From positions 1-38,271 of the forward strand of contig CALQSQ010000056.1 in the NCBI GenBank assembly GCA_943333275.1: 38,271 nucleotides of DNA, given 5' to 3'. Both the position numbers and the translations under genes were made by a program. Shown here in pieces: positions 1 through 10,558 of this stretch (the stretch's first letter is position 1; each line of letters opens with the position of its first letter). This DNA comes from Akkermansia muciniphila (GTDB lineage Bacteria; Verrucomicrobiota; Verrucomicrobiia; Verrucomicrobiales; V1-33). The notes under the pieces were generated by a model that worked only from the letters and a program-made list of their open reading frames with translations, was not told the DNA's origin and did not search any database.

Positions 1-29
1 CGAAGGTTCGAATCCTTCTCTGCCCACCA
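1..29 (+). tRNA. 3' end of a tRNA, probably tRNA-Tyr (partial)
   Basis: The first bases form a T arm (stem GAAGG/CCTTC closing a TTCGAAT loop), then the acceptor 3' strand TCTGCCC, discriminator A and an encoded CCA ending at 29. The 5' part with the anticodon lies outside the window. The CGAAGGTTCGAATCCTTC T arm is common in bacterial tRNA-Tyr, so that identity is a guess from the arm alone; tRNA status itself is clear. Confidence 0.85.
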
Positions 30-143
30 TTTTCTTCCCTTCCGAAGGTCCAAGAAGCTGACCGACGACCAGAAGTGAGCATGCTTTGACAAAGCGTAGG
101 GAACTGGCCATACTGGGGAAACATCCACCACCCATTTTCACCT

Positions 144-731
144 ATGAAACGTCTCCTGCTGCTCCTCTCTCTCGCCGCTCTCATCAGCGGAGGTCTTACC
201 TGGTTCGCCCAAGCACAAGCTCCCGCGCAGCCTGCCGCCACCCCCGCTTCTGATCGCGTCAAGGATGAGGAAACGAAGAATGGGTGGTGGGATTGCACGC
301 TGCCGGGCGGAAATTACACAATCGCACTGGGCAAGATCACCAGCGTCAGCATTCACGAATACGTCGTCAAAAGCCCCAGCCAGACACCCGGCGCGGTGCC
401 TCTGCCGGCGCGTGTGTGGGAGGTGAACATCGCCACGGATGCCGCCGTCGTGCCGCGTTTCTATTATGTGGAGGCCGCCATCGATGGTGGTCAGTCGAGC
501 ATTGTGAAAACCGGGCTGGACCGCTTGAATGACGTCGCCAACAAGGCCGCCGAGCGCACGGGATCAGTGAAATTCTGGCAAATGGTCCAGAAAGATTATC
601 CACTTTCCACCCACGCCCACACCGTGGAATTCCGCCTCGAATCCCGCGACGATCTGGGCCGCCTTTTCGGCAGCGTAAAACGCGCCTGGCAGACAGGCCG
701 GGGAGCGAAGTTCACGATCAATAACGAGTAG
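144..731 (+). CDS. Secreted protein of unknown function
   Basis: 195 residues. The N-terminus has two basic residues, a hydrophobic stretch (about 4-20) and an AQA site near residue 25, so it is probably exported by Sec. The mature part starts with a short Ala/Pro-rich linker, then a mixed alpha/beta region with an early WWDC motif. I recognise no domain and no catalytic motif. The start is the first ATG after the tRNA and gives an intact signal peptide. It is convergent with groEL and stands alone. Export is inferred from sequence; function is unknown. Confidence 0.8.
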   Translation: MKRLLLLLSLAALISGGLTWFAQAQAPAQPAATPASDRVKDEETKNGWWDCTLPGGNYTIALGKITSVSIHEYVVKSPSQTPGAVPLPARVWEVNIATDAAVVPRFYYVEAAIDGGQSSIVKTGLDRLNDVANKAAERTGSVKFWQMVQKDYPLSTHAHTVEFRLESRDDLGRLFGSVKRAWQTGRGAKFTINNE

Positions 732-835
732 GTGGGGTCAGTTTCCCTGATCGCCTTCGAGGACAGGACGCGGTAGGGGAGGGAGCTTTGGCCTTCTCTC
801 GGACGCTTGATTCGAGATCAGCACCCACACGCAAA

Positions 836-863
836 CCGCCCGGACCATTGCTGATCCGGGCGG
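836..863 (-). terminator. Hairpin terminator candidate downstream of groEL
   Basis: Perfect 9-bp GC-rich stem CCGCCCGGA/TCCGGGCGG with a 10-nt loop, located 36 nt past the groEL stop. On the minus strand the stem is followed by TTTGCG, so the T tract is weak. It is the only hairpin seen between the convergent genes. Confidence 0.5.
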
Positions 864-899
864 CTGCGATTTGGGGAATGTCTGGTCAGGTCAGATGGA

Positions 900-2555
<1,656 letters not shown>

Positions 2556-2576
2556 TTAGGATTGATGAATTGAGGG

Positions 2577-2873
2577 TTATTTGGAAACGATGCCGAGGAT
2601 GTCGGATTCGGAAATGATGAGCATTTCCACGGTGCCGACTTTGACTTCGGTGCCGCCGTATTTGGAGATGAGAACGAGATCGCCCTTTTTGACATTGAAG
2701 GGGATGAGCTTGCCATCGTCGTCACGACCGCCGGTGCCGAGCGCCATTACTTCAGCCTCCTGGGGTTTTTCTTTAGCGGTGTCGGGGAGGAAAAGTCCGC
2801 CAGCGGTTTTTTCGTCTGCTTCAACACGCTTCACGAGAACGCGAGCGCCGAGTGGTTTGATGGATTGTGCCAT
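2577..2873 (-). CDS. groES: Co-chaperonin GroES (Hsp10)
   Basis: 98 residues, full length. It forms the heptameric lid of the GroEL chamber. The N-terminal [22 protein letters not shown] stretch (read as two short motifs, [10 protein letters not shown] and the mobile-loop region KTAGGLFLP) and the C-terminal [12 protein letters not shown] are typical. It lies 41 nt downstream of dnaK and 42 nt upstream of groEL, so the three are very probably cotranscribed. No Shine-Dalgarno precedes the ATG; the leader is A/C-rich with no G. Confidence 0.98.
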   Translation of the reverse strand: MAQSIKPLGARVLVKRVEADEKTAGGLFLPDTAKEKPQEAEVMALGTGGRDDDGKLIPFNVKKGDLVLISKYGGTEVKVGTVEMLIISESDILGIVSK

Positions 2874-2914
2874 GTTATTTTTGTTTGTTGTTTAGTTGTG
2901 GTTTGGGTGAAAAA

Positions 2915-4840
2915 TTACTTCTTGTCTTCCTCGACGACCTCGAAGTCGGCATCGACGACCTTGCCTTTCGCCTGCTTGGGACCGGCCTCCTCGGCGGGTT
3001 CCTCGGCGGCCGGGGAGGAGCCTCCTCCGGCGCTTTGGGCGGCGGCGGCGGCCTGGGAGAAGATGCGCTCGAGTTCATCGGTGGCGCGTTTGGCTTCGGC
3101 CATGTCATTCTGGGCGATGGCGGATTTGATTTTGTCGACGGCTTCGCTGACGGTGGCCTTGGCTTCGGCGGGAACTTTGTCGCCGAGTTCGGCGAGTTGT
3201 TTCTCCACCTGGAAGATGAGGGATTCGGCGCGGTTTTTGATTTCGGCGTCCTCCTTGCGTTTGAGATCCTCCTCGGCGTGGACTTCGGCGTCGCGTTTGG
3301 CGCGCTCGATTTCCTCGGTGCTGAGGCCGCTGGATCCGGCGATGGAAATTTGCTGTTTTTTGCCGCTCTTTTTATCGAGTGCGGAAACGTTGAGAATGCC
3401 GTTGGCGTCGAGGTCGAAGGTGACTTCGATCTGCGGGGTGCCGCGGGGCGCAGCGTCGATGCCATCGAGCTTGAACGTGCCGAGCTGCTTGTTGTCGCGG
3501 GCCATCGGGCGTTCGCCCTGGACGACGACGACTTCCACGCCGGGCTGGTTGTCGGAGGCGGTGGAGAAGATTTCCGTCTTCTTGTGGGGGATGGTGGTGT
3601 TGCGCGGAATCATGGCCGTGGCCACGCCGCCCATGGTTTCGATGGCCAGGCTGAGCGGAGTCACGTCGAGCAGGAGCAGGTTGCGGTCCTTGTAATCACC
3701 GGCGAGAATGCCGCCCTGGATGGAGGCGCCGATGGCGACGACTTCGTCCGGATTGACGCCCTTGTGGGGTTCCTTGCCAGCGAGTTTGCGGGCGACTTCG
3801 ACGACCTTGGGCATGCGGGTCATGCCGCCGACGAGCACGAGTTCGTCGATCTCCGAAGCGGCGACCTTGGCATCGGCGAGACATTTTTTGACCGGGCCGA
3901 CGGTGCGTTCGAAGAGATCATCGCAGATGCGCTCGAGATCGCTGCGGCTGAGCGTTTTTTGAATGTGCTTGGGACCGTATTGGTCCATGGTGATGAACGG
4001 CAGCGAGATGTCGTAAGTGTTGCTGGAGCTGAGGGCGATTTTGGCTTTCTCGGCCTCCTCCTTGATCCGCTGCATTGCGTCCGCCTGCTTGGAAATGTCA
4101 ATGCCCTCGGCCTTTTTGAATTCATCGGCGATCCATTGAATGATCCGGTTGTCCCAGTCATCGCCGCCCAAGTGGGTGTCGCCATTGGTGGCTTTCACTT
4201 CGAAGACGCCGTCGCCGATTTCGAGGACGGAAATATCGAATGTGCCGCCACCGAGGTCGTAGACGGCAATCTTTTCCTCGGCTTTCTTATCCAGGCCATA
4301 GGCGAGGGAGGCGGCGGTGGGTTCATTGATGATCCGTTTGACGGTCAGACCGGCGATCTCGCCCGCAGCCTTGGTGGCATTACGCTGGGCGTCGTTGAAA
4401 TAGGCCGGAACCGTGATGACAGCTTCCGTAATGGTTTCGCCGATTTTTGCCTCGGCGTCCGCTTTGAGCTTGGCGAGCACCATGGCTCCGATTTCCTGCG
4501 GGCTGTAAACTTTCTTCTCACCGGCGACTTCCACTTCGATGTGCGCATCGCCATTGGCAGCCGCGACGATATTGTAGGGGACCTGCTTGTCAGCAGCGGT
4601 GAGTTCGCTGAATTTCCGTCCAATCAAACGCTTGGCGGAGAAAATGGTGTTCTTGGGATTGGTGACTGCCTGACGCTTGGCGGCCTGGCCGACGAGACGC
4701 TCTCCGGTCTTGGAAAAAGCGACCACGGAGGGAGTGGTGCGGGCGCCCTCGGAATTCTCCAGGACGACGGGTTCGCCGCTGTCCATGATGGCCATACAGG
4801 AGTTCGTGGTGCCGAGATCGATGCCGAGGATTTTACCCAT
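2915..4840 (-). CDS. dnaK: Chaperone DnaK (Hsp70)
   Basis: 641 residues from the ATG at 4840, which begins [14 protein letters not shown], the canonical DnaK N-terminus. An in-frame ATG at 4915 would add 25 residues unlike the family and is rejected. The ATPase domain (about 1-385) carries [17 protein letters not shown] and [22 protein letters not shown] linker and substrate-binding domain follow, then a helical lid and a disordered tail ending in [12 protein letters not shown], as in Gram-negative DnaKs. DnaJ and GrpE are not in the window. It is the first gene of the operon; the ATG is preceded by about 30 nt without G. A 7-9-7 inverted repeat 92 nt upstream may be its operator. Confidence 0.98.
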   Translation of the reverse strand: MGKILGIDLGTTNSCMAIMDSGEPVVLENSEGARTTPSVVAFSKTGERLVGQAAKRQAVTNPKNTIFSAKRLIGRKFSELTAADKQVPYNIVAAANGDAHIEVEVAGEKKVYSPQEIGAMVLAKLKADAEAKIGETITEAVITVPAYFNDAQRNATKAAGEIAGLTVKRIINEPTAASLAYGLDKKAEEKIAVYDLGGGTFDISVLEIGDGVFEVKATNGDTHLGGDDWDNRIIQWIADEFKKAEGIDISKQADAMQRIKEEAEKAKIALSSSNTYDISLPFITMDQYGPKHIQKTLSRSDLERICDDLFERTVGPVKKCLADAKVAASEIDELVLVGGMTRMPKVVEVARKLAGKEPHKGVNPDEVVAIGASIQGGILAGDYKDRNLLLLDVTPLSLAIETMGGVATAMIPRNTTIPHKKTEIFSTASDNQPGVEVVVVQGERPMARDNKQLGTFKLDGIDAAPRGTPQIEVTFDLDANGILNVSALDKKSGKKQQISIAGSSGLSTEEIERAKRDAEVHAEEDLKRKEDAEIKNRAESLIFQVEKQLAELGDKVPAEAKATVSEAVDKIKSAIAQNDMAEAKRATDELERIFSQAAAAAQSAGGGSSPAAEEPAEEAGPKQAKGKVVDADFEVVEEDKK

Positions 4841-4931
4841 GTTGTGTTGGAGGTTGGAGGTTGGAATTTTCACCCCAACCTTTGCAAATGATGTGCCAAA
4901 GGCCGTTCTTGACACATAAGTCGTTTAAATA

Positions 4932-4954
4932 CAGTAATATACGAGAAATTACTG
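4932..4954 (-). promoter_or_regulatory. CIRCE-shaped inverted repeat upstream of dnaK
   Basis: CAGTAAT - 9 nt - ATTACTG, perfect 7-bp arms with exactly 9 nt between them, about 92 nt upstream of the dnaK ATG. The geometry matches the HrcA operator CIRCE (9-9-9) but the sequence does not match its TTAGCACTC consensus. On the dnaK sense strand it is followed directly by TATTTAAA, which could be a -10 region. Operator function is inferred from position and symmetry. Confidence 0.45.
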
Positions 4955-5074
4955 CGACCCGGGCGCTCGATAAAACTTCCGAAATCGCGCCAATTTGTCC
5001 CAAACGGCCGACCATTCTGACACGGGGGCACCAAATGTGCGCGTCGGCTGGCTGAAATGAAGATATTCCATCCG

Positions 5075-5219
5075 GTGGCGCCTCACGGGGGAGGTTGCTT
5101 GGGTGACGACGGTCCTGCCGGACTCTCCTGGCCGGTGTGCCACAAATTCATGGAGGCAAGCTCATGTTCTGGACAAATGACCGTCGTCACCCCGTGGTGT
5201 CTCACGCCACGTAGCAACC
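5075..5219. repeat. Composite inverted/direct repeat between dnaK and lysR
   Basis: A perfect 14-bp inverted pair, GGGTGACGACGGTC (5101-5114) and its complement (5179-5192), flanks 64 nt. A second inverted block is GGTTGCT (5093-5099) with AGCAACC (5213-5219). A direct pair GTGGCGCCTCACG (5075-5087) and GTGGTGTCTCACG (5194-5206) differs at two positions. 5193-5211 can also fold into a 7-bp hairpin. It ends 100 nt before the lysR start. Operator cluster or remnant of a small mobile repeat are both possible. The rest of 4841-5318 shows no gene. Confidence 0.6.
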
Positions 5220-5318
5220 AAAGGGACTGACCAAGGTGCAAATTGCGTGCCAGAGGCAATTTTTTGAGAAAGGGACGCTTATGGAATATTTCCTGCTCAG
5301 GATGAAATCCATTCATCC

Positions 5319-6221
5319 ATGGAAGCCTTTCTCGACACCCGACAACTCCGCGCCTTTTCCGTGCTCGCCCGCTGCGGCAGCTTCACGGAGGCTGCGGTGG
5401 ATCTGCACCTGACCCAATCCGCCGTCAGCCATTCGATCAAGGCTCTGGAGGATGACCTAGGGGCGCGGCTGTTCCTGCGTTCCGGAAGGAAATTGCTCCT
5501 AACCCCCTCCGGTCACGAATTGCTGGGGCATGCCGATGCCATTCTGCGGCAGATGGTGACGGCGAGGGATGCGCTCAGCGCCATGGAGAAATCGCCCCGT
5601 GGCAAGCTGCGCATTGGCTGCAGCACGGCGGCGGCGCAGTATTTGCTGCTGATGATCCTGCCGAAATTCCGCACGGCTTTCCCATCCTACACGGTGAGTG
5701 TGCTGCCCGGAGAGACGCCGGAGACGATTCAAAGCCTGCGGTATGGAGTCATCGACATGAGCATCACCCTCAAGCCAAGGGAAGTGAACGGTCTAACCTG
5801 CGAACCTATTTTCAAAGACCGGGTCGATCTGCTGGTGGGGCCGGAGCATCCGTGGAAGAAAAAAATCCCGACTCCGGCGCAGCTCGCAGAGGAGACTTAT
5901 ATCGTGACAAGTCGGCGCAGCTACACGTGCGAACTGTTCACGCAGCATTTCCTGGCCAAGGGGGTGAGGGTGGGGAAATTTATCGAAATGGGGAGCATCG
6001 AGGCGATGAAGCAATTTGTGAAGCTGGGGCTGGGAACCGCCCTGGCGGCACCGTGGGCCGCGGTGGGGGACTTGGAGCGCGGCGAACTGGCCTGTGTGCC
6101 CATGCCGTTTGGCAGGCTTGAAAGGGAATGGGTCGTGAGTTGTCTCGAGGACCGTCCGCTCAACCAGGCCGAAAAGGAATTTCATCGCCTGGCCTCGGCC
6201 GCAGGGGCGAATTTTGGTTAG
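5319..6221 (+). CDS. LysR-family transcriptional regulator
   Basis: 300 residues, the normal LTTR length. An N-terminal winged helix-turn-helix (about 6-65; LRAFSVLARCGSFTEAAVDL, LTQSAVSHSIKALE) is followed by a linker helix and a periplasmic-binding-protein-like effector domain (about 92-295; starts KLRIGCSTAA). Effectors cannot be read from sequence; the domain resembles the CbbR/CysB-like branch only in general terms. It is transcribed away from dnaK and is followed 50 nt later by the GnnA-like oxidoreductase, which it may or may not control. The composite repeat 100 nt upstream is a possible autoregulatory site. Confidence 0.93.
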   Translation: MEAFLDTRQLRAFSVLARCGSFTEAAVDLHLTQSAVSHSIKALEDDLGARLFLRSGRKLLLTPSGHELLGHADAILRQMVTARDALSAMEKSPRGKLRIGCSTAAAQYLLLMILPKFRTAFPSYTVSVLPGETPETIQSLRYGVIDMSITLKPREVNGLTCEPIFKDRVDLLVGPEHPWKKKIPTPAQLAEETYIVTSRRSYTCELFTQHFLAKGVRVGKFIEMGSIEAMKQFVKLGLGTALAAPWAAVGDLERGELACVPMPFGRLEREWVVSCLEDRPLNQAEKEFHRLASAAGANFG

Positions 6222-6271
6222 CGGGTGATGCCGCCGATGCAGCTTGCAGTCGGCGCAATCTTGCTACTCTC

Positions 6272-7204
6272 ATGACTCACATGAAACAAATCAGAGTTGG
6301 AGTTGCAGGCGTCGGAGCCATTGGGAAAAATCACGCCCGCGTGCTGGGCGGCCTCGGTGTCCTGACCGCCATTTACGATGCCAACCGGGACCAAGCCGCT
6401 GCGGTGGCCGCGGAATACGGTGGCCAGGTGGTGGGCAGTCTGGAGGAACTCATGGCCCTGACGGATGCGGTGACGCTCGCCACCCCAACCGTGGCGCATT
6501 TCAGCATGGGCAGCCAGCTGCTGGAGGGAGGGAAACATTTGCTGATCGAGAAGCCCATTACCGACAACACCGAAGAGGCCCGACAACTCATTGAACTCGC
6601 CAAGGCCCGCGGATGTGTCCTGCAGGTGGGGCATATCGAGCGTTTCAATCCCGTGCTGAGCCTGCTGGAGGCCCGGCTGGACCACCCGCAGTTCATCGAA
6701 GCCCACCGGCTCTCGCCCTTTCCCAACCGCAGCATCGACATCGGTGTCGTGCTCGACCTGATGATTCATGATTTGGAAATCATCCTGCATCTTGTCCGCA
6801 GTGAAATCGAGAGCATTGACGCCGTCGGCGTGCCCGTGCTGACGCGACGCGAGGATATTGCCAACGCCCGGCTGCGTTTTAAAAATGGCTGTGTGGCCAA
6901 TATCACGGCCAGCCGCATCAGCCCGGAACGTCTCCGCAAGATCCGCGTCTTTCAAAACAACTGCTACCTGTCCCTGGATTACCAGGCGCAGGAGGGAAAA
7001 ATTTTCCACCGCGATGGAACCACCATTTCCCAGGAGGATGTGATCCTCGCACGCGAGGAACCGTTGCAGCTCGAACTGGCCGCCTTCGTGGAATGCGCAC
7101 GTCTCGGTTCCACCCCAAAGGTCTCAGGTCAGCAAGCTGCGGATGCCCTGGCGGTGGCCCTGGAGATCACGCGAATCATCGAAAACTCACAGCCGAAAAC
7201 CTGA
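6272..7204 (+). CDS. Gfo/Idh/MocA oxidoreductase, GnnA-like (UDP-GlcNAc 3-dehydrogenase candidate)
   Basis: 310 residues from the ATG at 6272; a second ATG at 6281 is equally possible. The N-terminal Rossmann fold has GVAGVGAIGKNHARVL; EKPITDN holds the family's catalytic Lys. HIERFNP and the DLMIHDLEIILHL stretch are typical of the branch that includes GnnA. That enzyme oxidises UDP-GlcNAc for 3-amino lipid A synthesis and pairs with an aminotransferase GnnB. No gnnB or lpx gene is nearby, so the substrate is inferred. An upstream in-frame extension to 6128 overlaps lysR and is rejected. The stop lies 12 nt from the convergent ftsH stop, without an evident terminator. Confidence 0.85.
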   Translation: MTHMKQIRVGVAGVGAIGKNHARVLGGLGVLTAIYDANRDQAAAVAAEYGGQVVGSLEELMALTDAVTLATPTVAHFSMGSQLLEGGKHLLIEKPITDNTEEARQLIELAKARGCVLQVGHIERFNPVLSLLEARLDHPQFIEAHRLSPFPNRSIDIGVVLDLMIHDLEIILHLVRSEIESIDAVGVPVLTRREDIANARLRFKNGCVANITASRISPERLRKIRVFQNNCYLSLDYQAQEGKIFHRDGTTISQEDVILAREEPLQLELAAFVECARLGSTPKVSGQQAADALAVALEITRIIENSQPKT

Positions 7205-7216
7205 AGCGTCTCCAAC

Positions 7217-9250
7217 TCAGGCCGGTGCGCCAGCCAGTCCGCCGGGGAGGTCTTCCTCGGGCTTGGAGTCGGCGGGGGCGGTGCGGGTTTCCACTTCGGC
7301 GGCGGGCGGTGCGGGGGGCTTGGTGGACGGGGGATTGATGATCCGGCCGTGTTCGAGGATTTCCTGGATGTGGTTGCCATCGAGGGTTTCGTACTCGAGC
7401 AGGGCCTTGGCGATGGCGTCGAGCGCGGAGCGGTGTTTGAGGATGAGATCCTTCGAGCGCTGGTAGGCGGTGTCGATGAGTCGCTTGACTTCGGCATCAA
7501 TGATCTGGGCGGTGGCCTCGCTGTAGTCGCGGCCACGGGTCATGTCGCGGGCGAGGAAGACGTGTTCCTGGGCATCGCCGTATTCAACCATGCCGAGTTG
7601 TTCGCTCATGCCCCATTCGCAAACCATGCGCTTGGCGATGTTCGTGGCCATTTTGATATCGCCGGAGGCACCGCTGGTGACGTCACCGAAAACAATTTCC
7701 TCGGCGACGCGGCCACCCATGGCGACGACGAGGCTGTCGAGGAGTTCGTTTTTGCGGGTGTTGTACCGGTCTTCCTGCGGGAGCCACATGGTGCTTCCGA
7801 GGCTGGGTCCGCGGGGGATGATGGTGACTTTGTGGAGCGGTTCTGTGTGCTCGAGTTCCACCAGACAGATGGCGTGGCCGGCTTCGTGGTAGGCGGTGTT
7901 TTCCTTTTCCTTTTCGGAAAGGGCCAGACTGCGGCGTTCCTTGCCCCAGCGGACTTTGTCGCGGGCTTCCTCGAGTTCGCGCAGGGTGATGGCCTTGAGA
8001 TTTTTGCGGGCGGCGAGGAGTGCGGCCTCATTGATGACGTTGGCAAGTTCTGCGCCGGAATAGCCGGGCGTGCCACGGGCGATGATCCCGAGATCTACAT
8101 CGGCGGCCATTTTCACTTTCTTGGAATGCACCTGGAGAATGGCTTCGCGGCCTTTGACATCCGGGAGGTTGACGGTGACCTGACGGTCGAAACGGCCCGG
8201 GCGGAGCAGCGCGGGATCGAGCACATCCGGACGGTTGGTGGCGGCGATGATTATGACGCCCTCCTGGGTGTCGAAGCCGTCCATTTCCACGAGCAGCGCA
8301 TTCAGAGTCTGCTCGCGTTCGTCGTGTCCACCGCCCATGCCGTGCCCGCGGTGTCTGCCGACGGCGTCAATTTCATCGATGAAAATCAGGCAGGGGGCGT
8401 TTTTCTTACCCTGCTCAAACATGTCGCGGACGCGGCTGGCACCAACGCCGACAAACATTTCCACGAAGTCCGAACCGCTGATGCTGAAGAACGGAACGTC
8501 CGCTTCGCCCGCGATCGCCTTGGCCAGAAGTGTCTTGCCAGTGCCGGGGGAACCGACCATGAGCACGCCCTTGGGAATGCGACCGCCGAGGCGTTGGAAT
8601 TTCTTGGGATCCTTGAGGAACTCGACGAGTTCCCAGACCTCCTCCTTGGCTTCCTCGACGCCGGCGACCTGCTTGAAGGTCACTTTGTTCTTGTCCATGG
8701 CGAGCATCTTGGCCCGGCTTTTACCGAAACTCATGGCGCCGCGTCCGGCCATTTTGATTTGCTGACGGAAGAGGAAATAAAGCAGGCCGAGCACCAGCAG
8801 AATGGGCAGGAAGGAGAGCAGATAACCCCCGACCATGCTGCCTTCGGTGACGAAGGAGGGAACGACTTTCATTTCCTTCAGATCGATGAGCACAGATTTG
8901 ACAGGCTCGCTGTCGAGAATGATCTCCGTGCGGAATTCCACGGATTTGGCAGGGACATTGGGGTCGAAGACAAAGCCCTTCAGGGATTGTTTGCCTTCAT
9001 GCGGGTCGGTGACGATCTGCAGGCCTTTTTCAAAGTCGAAGTATTTCTTGCCAGGGTCCTTCTGGGCATCCCGGACCCTTTCCACAAATTCGTTGAAGGG
9101 GATCTGCTTGACGTGGTTGTAAGATGGGAAGATCACCCCTGCAGCCACAAGGCTGATGGCGAAAGCCAGAATGACCAGTCCACGCCAGTTGAAGCCTGGT
9201 TCAGGCGGGCGTGAATCAGGGCCGGGAGTGGGGCGGGAATCGTTGGACAT
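7217..9250 (-). CDS. ftsH: ATP-dependent zinc metalloprotease FtsH
   Basis: 677 residues. A membrane-anchored AAA+ protease that degrades unfolded membrane proteins and short-lived regulators. Two TM segments (about 23-42 and 141-161) bracket a periplasmic domain. The AAA module has Walker A GSPGTGKT (233-240), Walker B LIFIDEID and the SRH with LRPGRFDR. The protease part has the zinc motif HEAGH (455-459). The N-terminus is Pro-rich and the C-terminus ends in a Pro/Ala-rich tail of about 40 residues. The ATG at 9250 is preceded by a C-rich leader with no Shine-Dalgarno. The 199-nt gap upstream holds an 8-bp inverted repeat. Confidence 0.97.
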   Translation of the reverse strand: MSNDSRPTPGPDSRPPEPGFNWRGLVILAFAISLVAAGVIFPSYNHVKQIPFNEFVERVRDAQKDPGKKYFDFEKGLQIVTDPHEGKQSLKGFVFDPNVPAKSVEFRTEIILDSEPVKSVLIDLKEMKVVPSFVTEGSMVGGYLLSFLPILLVLGLLYFLFRQQIKMAGRGAMSFGKSRAKMLAMDKNKVTFKQVAGVEEAKEEVWELVEFLKDPKKFQRLGGRIPKGVLMVGSPGTGKTLLAKAIAGEADVPFFSISGSDFVEMFVGVGASRVRDMFEQGKKNAPCLIFIDEIDAVGRHRGHGMGGGHDEREQTLNALLVEMDGFDTQEGVIIIAATNRPDVLDPALLRPGRFDRQVTVNLPDVKGREAILQVHSKKVKMAADVDLGIIARGTPGYSGAELANVINEAALLAARKNLKAITLRELEEARDKVRWGKERRSLALSEKEKENTAYHEAGHAICLVELEHTEPLHKVTIIPRGPSLGSTMWLPQEDRYNTRKNELLDSLVVAMGGRVAEEIVFGDVTSGASGDIKMATNIAKRMVCEWGMSEQLGMVEYGDAQEHVFLARDMTRGRDYSEATAQIIDAEVKRLIDTAYQRSKDLILKHRSALDAIAKALLEYETLDGNHIQEILEHGRIINPPSTKPPAPPAAEVETRTAPADSKPEEDLPGGLAGAPA

Positions 9251-9335
9251 GAGGTGGGGGTTGGGGTGGCTGGGCTGGAGGCCGGGCGGAAATGGCGTGG
9301 TGTTGGCAGGATCAGGCTACCACTAGTTACGAGCG

Positions 9336-9356
9336 TCGCAACCACGGAGGTTGCGA
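9336..9356 (-). promoter_or_regulatory. 8-bp inverted repeat upstream of ftsH
   Basis: TCGCAACC - 5 nt - GGTTGCGA, perfect, about 85 nt before the ftsH ATG. On the sense strand an ATTACTG heptamer, the same as the dnaK operator arm, lies slightly further upstream (complement of 9369-9375). It could be an operator or a leader hairpin; there is no direct evidence of function. Confidence 0.35.
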
Positions 9357-9449
9357 TGATAATACACGCAGTAATGTGTAATGGATGAAGCAAATTCAAT
9401 CGGAATTGCCGTGCGGGCATCCCGAAACGAGGGGATTCGGATGGCGTGC

Positions 9450-9926
9450 TTATTCCCAGAGATAGGAACGGTGGCTGGCGATTTCCTCCTTGCCTCGCAT
9501 GAGGGAAATCTTCCAGGCGGTTACGTGGCCATTGGTTTTAAACTCGTCTCCGATGACTGACATCTCGGTCACGTTGCTGGCAAGGATGGGATCCGGAGTG
9601 ATTTCCTTGGTGTGGACGACAGCCGCGGTCAGGCTCTGACGGTATTGCAGGACCAGTCTGACGGGCGTGGTCTTGTCCTTCACGGACCAATGCACCCGGT
9701 AGTAAACTCCCTGGCGGGCGGCGATTTCCTCTGTGGAGACGGCGCCGTAGAGATAATATTTTCTCTCAAAAGTGATTGCTGGGTCCGCACTGTTTTTGGC
9801 CTTGGTGGCATCCAGTTTGTAATAATTGACCTTGGTGATCGCGGCCTCCTTGTTGGATGAAGCACAGGATACAAGCCCGGCGCTGAAGAGGGCGAGGCAG
9901 AGCATGAGGAGGTGATGCAGATTCAT
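9450..9926 (-). CDS. Putative lipoprotein of unknown function
   Basis: 158 residues. The N-terminal signal sequence ends in a lipobox LVSC (Cys about 21), so it is probably processed by signal peptidase II and lipid-anchored. The remainder looks beta-rich, with YYLYGAVS and VYYRVHWSVKDK stretches, and has no recognised catalytic motif. It sits between rsfS and ftsH on the same strand (55 nt after rsfS, 199 nt before ftsH), so it may be cotranscribed with rsfS. Confidence 0.8.
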   Translation of the reverse strand: MNLHHLLMLCLALFSAGLVSCASSNKEAAITKVNYYKLDATKAKNSADPAITFERKYYLYGAVSTEEIAARQGVYYRVHWSVKDKTTPVRLVLQYRQSLTAAVVHTKEITPDPILASNVTEMSVIGDEFKTNGHVTAWKISLMRGKEEIASHRSYLWE

Positions 9927-9981
9927 AAGTTCGGATGAAACGACAGGGATGGAAAACTGTCAACGAAAGGAAATGCGCTCT

Positions 9982-10482
9982 TCAGGGGTGAGGTTGCGGG
10001 TGAAAGGGGATGCGGGGAGCGTCCGACCAGAGGTCTTCAAGCGCAAAGGTCTCGCGTTTCTCCGGCCCGAAAATGTGCACCACCACGTCGAAAAAGTCCA
10101 CCACCACCCAGCCGCTCTCCGGCTGGCCATCGAGTCGGTTGGCGCGGACATCGTGATCGAGCCAGAGCTTGTCAGCCACTTCCTTCCGGATGGCCCGCAG
10201 TTGGGGCAGGGAATTGCCGGAGCAGATGACGTAGAAATCCGTAACCATCGAAAATTCCCGCACATCAAGAATGACTATGTCCGTGGCCTTCTTGCTGTAG
10301 GCGTAAGTGGCGGACAACTGGGCGAGGTCGATTCCCACGGGCTGATAGAGCGGGGCTTTTTCCTCGGGTGCGGGTGCGGGGACGCGGGGTTTGGCTGCCT
10401 TTTTGGCAGGGGTTTTCCTGGCTGCCGCGGCCTTTTTGGGGGCCAATGGAGGAGTGGGGACGGATTTCTTTTTGGCAGGCAT
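9982..10482 (-). CDS. rsfS: Ribosomal silencing factor RsfS (Iojap family)
   Basis: 166 residues. RsfS binds ribosomal protein L14 (uL14) and blocks subunit joining when nutrients are short. The core domain (about 60-158) shows KKATDIVILDVR, TDFYVICSGNS and SGWVVVDFFDVVVHIF, all typical. It carries an N-terminal extension of about 50 residues rich in Lys, Ala and Pro (AKKAAKPR-like), absent from most homologues and probably disordered and RNA-binding. It lies 76 nt downstream of the cysteine desulfurase. Confidence 0.95.
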   Translation of the reverse strand: MPAKKKSVPTPPLAPKKAAAARKTPAKKAAKPRVPAPAPEEKAPLYQPVGIDLAQLSATYAYSKKATDIVILDVREFSMVTDFYVICSGNSLPQLRAIRKEVADKLWLDHDVRANRLDGQPESGWVVVDFFDVVVHIFGPEKRETFALEDLWSDAPRIPFHPQPHP

Positions 10483-10558
10483 TTCAGATGGGGAGAGGAC
10501 GGGCTATCAACAACACAGTGGAGAGAAATGTCGATTGGTAAAGCCCAGAGTTGGCAAA

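Noticed and set aside
2867..4891. Long open frame antisense to dnaK (674 codons)
   Set aside because: Same composition artefact; it spans the dnaK coding region and shows no domain.
4841..4915. Upstream ATG extending DnaK by 25 residues
   Set aside because: The extra residues do not resemble any DnaK, while the ATG at 4840 starts the canonical [13 protein letters not shown].
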